DNA of 15,813 bases, from positions 1 to 15,813 of the forward strand of contig JAAUPC010000035.1 of assembly GCA_012036325.1 (NCBI GenBank), given 5' to 3'. Each line of letters starts with the position of its first letter. Position 1 is the first letter of the stretch. Below are positions 14,085 through 15,813 of this stretch, piece by piece. The position numbers and the translations under genes are program-made. The stretch comes from Paracoccaceae bacterium (GTDB lineage Bacteria; Pseudomonadota; Alphaproteobacteria; Rhodobacterales; Rhodobacteraceae). The notes under the pieces were generated by a model. The model was not told the DNA's origin. It was given only the letters and a program-made list of their open reading frames with translations, and did no database searches.

Positions 14085-14936
14085 ATGATGCTTGACCAAA
14101 CCTCAACCGGGCTGCCCGCCAGACCCGGCATAGGCTACAAGCCGCAGCATTTTGCGGGGATCATGGCGGATCCGGGCCCGGTAGGCTGGCTGGAAATTCA
14201 TGCCGAGAATTACATGGGCGATGGCGGCCGCCCGCTGGCCCAGTTGCGCCATCTGGCAGAGCGGTTCCCGATCTCGGTCCACGGCGTGGGCCTTTCGATT
14301 GGCGGCGAAGGGCCGCTGGACGCCGATCACCTGGCCCGGTTGAAGACGCTGGTGGGCTGGCTGAAACCTGCCAGTTTCTCTGAACATCTGGCCTGGTCCA
14401 CGCATGACGGGGCCTATCTGAACGACCTCTTGCCCTTGCCCTATACACCCGCCACCCTTACGCGGGTCTGCGACCATATCGACCAGGTGCAAGAGGTGCT
14501 GGGCCGCCGGATGCTGCTGGAAAATCCGTCGACCTATATCGCCTTCACCGAGACGGCGATGACCGAGGTCGACTTTCTGACCGAGATTGCCCGCCGTACC
14601 GGCTGCGGCCTGCTGCTGGACGTGAACAACGTCTATGTCTCTGGCATCAATCGGAATTATGACCCATTGGCCTATCTTGAGGCTTTCCCGCTGCACCATG
14701 TTGGAGAGATCCATCTGGGTGGCCATGACGAAGATCGCGATGACCACGGCCAGCGCCTGTTGATCGACAGCCATGGCGCGCCGGTGGTTGATCCGGTCTG
14801 GGCGCTTTACGCGCATGTCATCGCGCGCGGCGGTCCGCGCCCGACGCTGATCGAATGGGACAATGACGTGCCCGACTGGCCGGTCCTGCAGGATGAGGCC
14901 GCCCGCGCCGCAAAGGTGTTGGAGGCGGTCGCATGA
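14085..14936 (+). CDS. bufB: MNIO-family (DUF692) bufferin-modifying enzyme
   Basis: This is a multinuclear non-heme iron-dependent oxidative enzyme, a TIM-barrel protein that modifies cysteines of the precursor peptide. From the ATG at 14085 it has 283 residues, normal for DUF692. Family marks are GIGYKPQHF at the start, WLEIHAENYMG (Glu37, His39, Glu41), SVHGVGLS (His66), SEHLAW (Glu100, His101), LLENPSTY (Glu146), LLLDVNNVYVS (Asp179, Asn181), EIHLGGH (His210, His214) and LIEWDNDVP (Glu257), together supplying the iron ligands. In-frame ATGs at 14055 and 14088 are alternatives; 14085 was chosen for the AGGGGG ribosome site just upstream and the natural N-terminus, and 14055 lies inside the hairpin. 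Its stop overlaps the bufC start in ATGA, so the pair is translationally coupled. Confidence 0.92.
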   Translation: MMLDQTSTGLPARPGIGYKPQHFAGIMADPGPVGWLEIHAENYMGDGGRPLAQLRHLAERFPISVHGVGLSIGGEGPLDADHLARLKTLVGWLKPASFSEHLAWSTHDGAYLNDLLPLPYTPATLTRVCDHIDQVQEVLGRRMLLENPSTYIAFTETAMTEVDFLTEIARRTGCGLLLDVNNVYVSGINRNYDPLAYLEAFPLHHVGEIHLGGHDEDRDDHGQRLLIDSHGAPVVDPVWALYAHVIARGGPRPTLIEWDNDVPDWPVLQDEAARAAKVLEAVA

Positions 14937-15652
14937 ACCAGGCCGCTTTTGCCGCCGCGCTCTTGAACCCCGACGCCGCCATTCCTGGCGGGATCGTTGA
15001 TGCCATGGGCCGCCCCGCGCCCAAGCGCTTTTCCGTCTACCGCAACAATGTGGCGTCCTCGCTGACCAGGGCGCTGGAGGCGGCATTTCCGAATGTGCGC
15101 CAGCTGGTGGGCGAGGCGTTCTTTGGCGCGATGGCCGTCGTGTTCTTGCGCGCCCATCCCCCTCGGTCGCGGATGATGATGCTTTATGGCGATGATTTCC
15201 CAGGATTTCTTGAGGGGTTCCCTCCAGTTGCTGGGCTGCCCTATCTGGCGGACGTCGCGCGGCTTGATCAGGCGATGCGGGCAAGCTACCACGCGGCCGA
15301 TGCAGTGCCGCTGGCAGAGGCTGCGTTCGAAAGCCTGCTTGGGGACGATATCGCCGGACTGCGGTTGCAGTTGGCGCCCGCGGTCCGGCTGGTGCAGTCA
15401 CGCTGGCCGGTGGTGTCGATCTGGACCGCCCATGCCGAGGGTGGCCCTCCACCCACCCCCGGCGCGGAAGACGCGCTGATCAGCGTCAAGACAGCGACAT
15501 CGTTCAAGGAGAAAATGCCGCAGGCGGAGGTTCTGATCCTCGACGGCGTCGGCCATCTCATGATGCTGGACGCGGCGTGGCGTACCGCGGCCGATTGCCT
15601 GCTCGACTGGATGCGCCAGAATGCGCCGTCGGCGGCCGCTTGGATCAATTAG
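14933..15652 (+). CDS. bufC: DUF2063 bufferin partner protein, fused to an unrelated hydrolase tail
   Basis: Residues 1 to about 184 are a DUF2063 (BufC/HvfC-like) protein, the partner that presents the precursor to the MNIO enzyme. RFSVYRNNVASSLTRALEAAFPNVRQLVG, then LPYLADVARLDQAMRASYHAAD and VRLVQSRWPVVSIWTAH, are family hallmarks. After GPPPTPGAEDALIS the usual C-terminus (rich in Gly, Pro and Ala) is replaced by VKTATSFKEKMPQAEVLILD and GVGHLMMLDAAWRTAADCLL. That is the end of an alpha/beta hydrolase, including its catalytic-His loop GVGHL. The switch is in frame near 15465-15490. It is probably a chimeric assembly or a recombination join and not a natural bufC. Total length is 239 residues. 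bufC starts in the ATGA overlap with bufB. Confidence 0.85.
   Translation: MNQAAFAAALLNPDAAIPGGIVDAMGRPAPKRFSVYRNNVASSLTRALEAAFPNVRQLVGEAFFGAMAVVFLRAHPPRSRMMMLYGDDFPGFLEGFPPVAGLPYLADVARLDQAMRASYHAADAVPLAEAAFESLLGDDIAGLRLQLAPAVRLVQSRWPVVSIWTAHAEGGPPPTPGAEDALISVKTATSFKEKMPQAEVLILDGVGHLMMLDAAWRTAADCLLDWMRQNAPSAAAWIN
15465..15490. other. Probable chimeric junction
   Basis: Up to here the sequence belongs to the buf operon; after it comes an alpha/beta-hydrolase tail and then a gene fragment on the other strand with different codon choice. The join falls around GCGCTGATCAGC (DALIS), a string plausible in both parent proteins, so a short shared sequence could have produced the join. Confidence 0.55.
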
Positions 15653-15813
15653 CGGAACTCGCCCTCGCGATCGAGATCGAGTCGAACACCGGAGCGGATC
15701 GGCGGTTCGGGCGCGAGCTCGCGATAACCTTTGATCGCCGAGGATCCGGCGAGCGGCTTCGGACCCGACGCGCGCACCGACCATCCGCGAGCGACGAAGA
15801 AGTCGATCGGGTG
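15649..15813 (-). CDS. C-terminal fragment of an unrecognised protein
   Basis: A minus-strand frame is open from the right edge of the window to a TAA at 15649-15651 and gives 54 residues, HPIDFFVARGWSVRASGPKP through PEPPIRSGVRLDLDREGEFR. The composition looks like a real protein end, with codons such as TCG, CTC, GAT and CGA. It converges with the chimeric bufC frame and overlaps it by three bases. I do not recognise the family. Codon choice differs from the genes to the left, so it may come from another genome. Confidence 0.45.
   Translation of the reverse strand, partial: HPIDFFVARGWSVRASGPKPLAGSSAIKGYRELAPEPPIRSGVRLDLDREGEFR

Overview
The window looks like a chromosomal stretch from an alphaproteobacterium of the Rhodobacteraceae (Rhodobacter/Paracoccus-like). 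It is GC-rich, carries a sarcosine oxidase soxA-soxG pair, and has a compact polyhydroxybutyrate (PHB) cluster in the order phaZ / phaC-phaP-(GST)-phaR. PhaR-type operators of the form CTGC-N3-GCAG, known from Paracoccus, are present. The family-level assignment is inferred from gene content and protein character, not from a database search.

Layout. (1) 1-2114: 3' half of soxA (its 5' end lies outside the window), overlapped by soxG from a GTG start; together they encode the alpha and gamma subunits of heterotetrameric sarcosine oxidase. (2) 2158-3407: a hairpin-rich leader followed by a DegT/DnrJ/EryC1-type PLP aminotransferase split by a one-base deletion. (3) 3408-3555: an intergenic region with an 18-bp perfect inverted repeat. 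(4) 3556-8330, minus strand: a LysR-type regulator, phaR, a glutathione S-transferase-like gene, phaP and phaC. The first two carry frameshifts near their 3' ends. (5) 8454-9740: phaZ, divergent from phaC. (6) 9737-11389, minus strand: two alpha/beta hydrolases. The first has Gly where the nucleophilic Ser should be; the second is ABHD10-like with an intact catalytic triad. (7) 11554-13500: thrS, with a terminator. (8) 13727-15652: a bufferin-type RiPP operon, bufA (DUF2282 precursor with four Cys), bufB (DUF692/MNIO enzyme) and bufC (DUF2063 partner). A strong hairpin sits between precursor and enzyme genes. (9) From about 15480 the sequence no longer fits: the bufC frame runs into the tail of an unrelated alpha/beta hydrolase, and a minus-strand gene fragment with different codon choice follows.

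How the genes work together. PhaC polymerises (R)-3-hydroxybutyryl-CoA, PhaP coats the granule, PhaZ mobilises the polymer, and PhaR represses phaP until granules titrate it away. The phaP promoter is unusually readable: TTGAAT and TATATT hexamers lie 17 bp apart, and a perfect PhaR palindrome fills the spacer. The buf genes would make a secreted, Cys-modified, copper-binding peptide.

Cautions. Three frameshifts lie within 1.8 kb (about 2833, 3726-3730 and 4602-4604), two of them in homopolymers, and there is a probable chimeric join near 15480. Sequencing or assembly error must be excluded before these are read as biology. No tRNA, rRNA, CRISPR, insertion sequence or origin was seen. No gene-free stretch exceeds 300 bases; the largest is 13501-13726.
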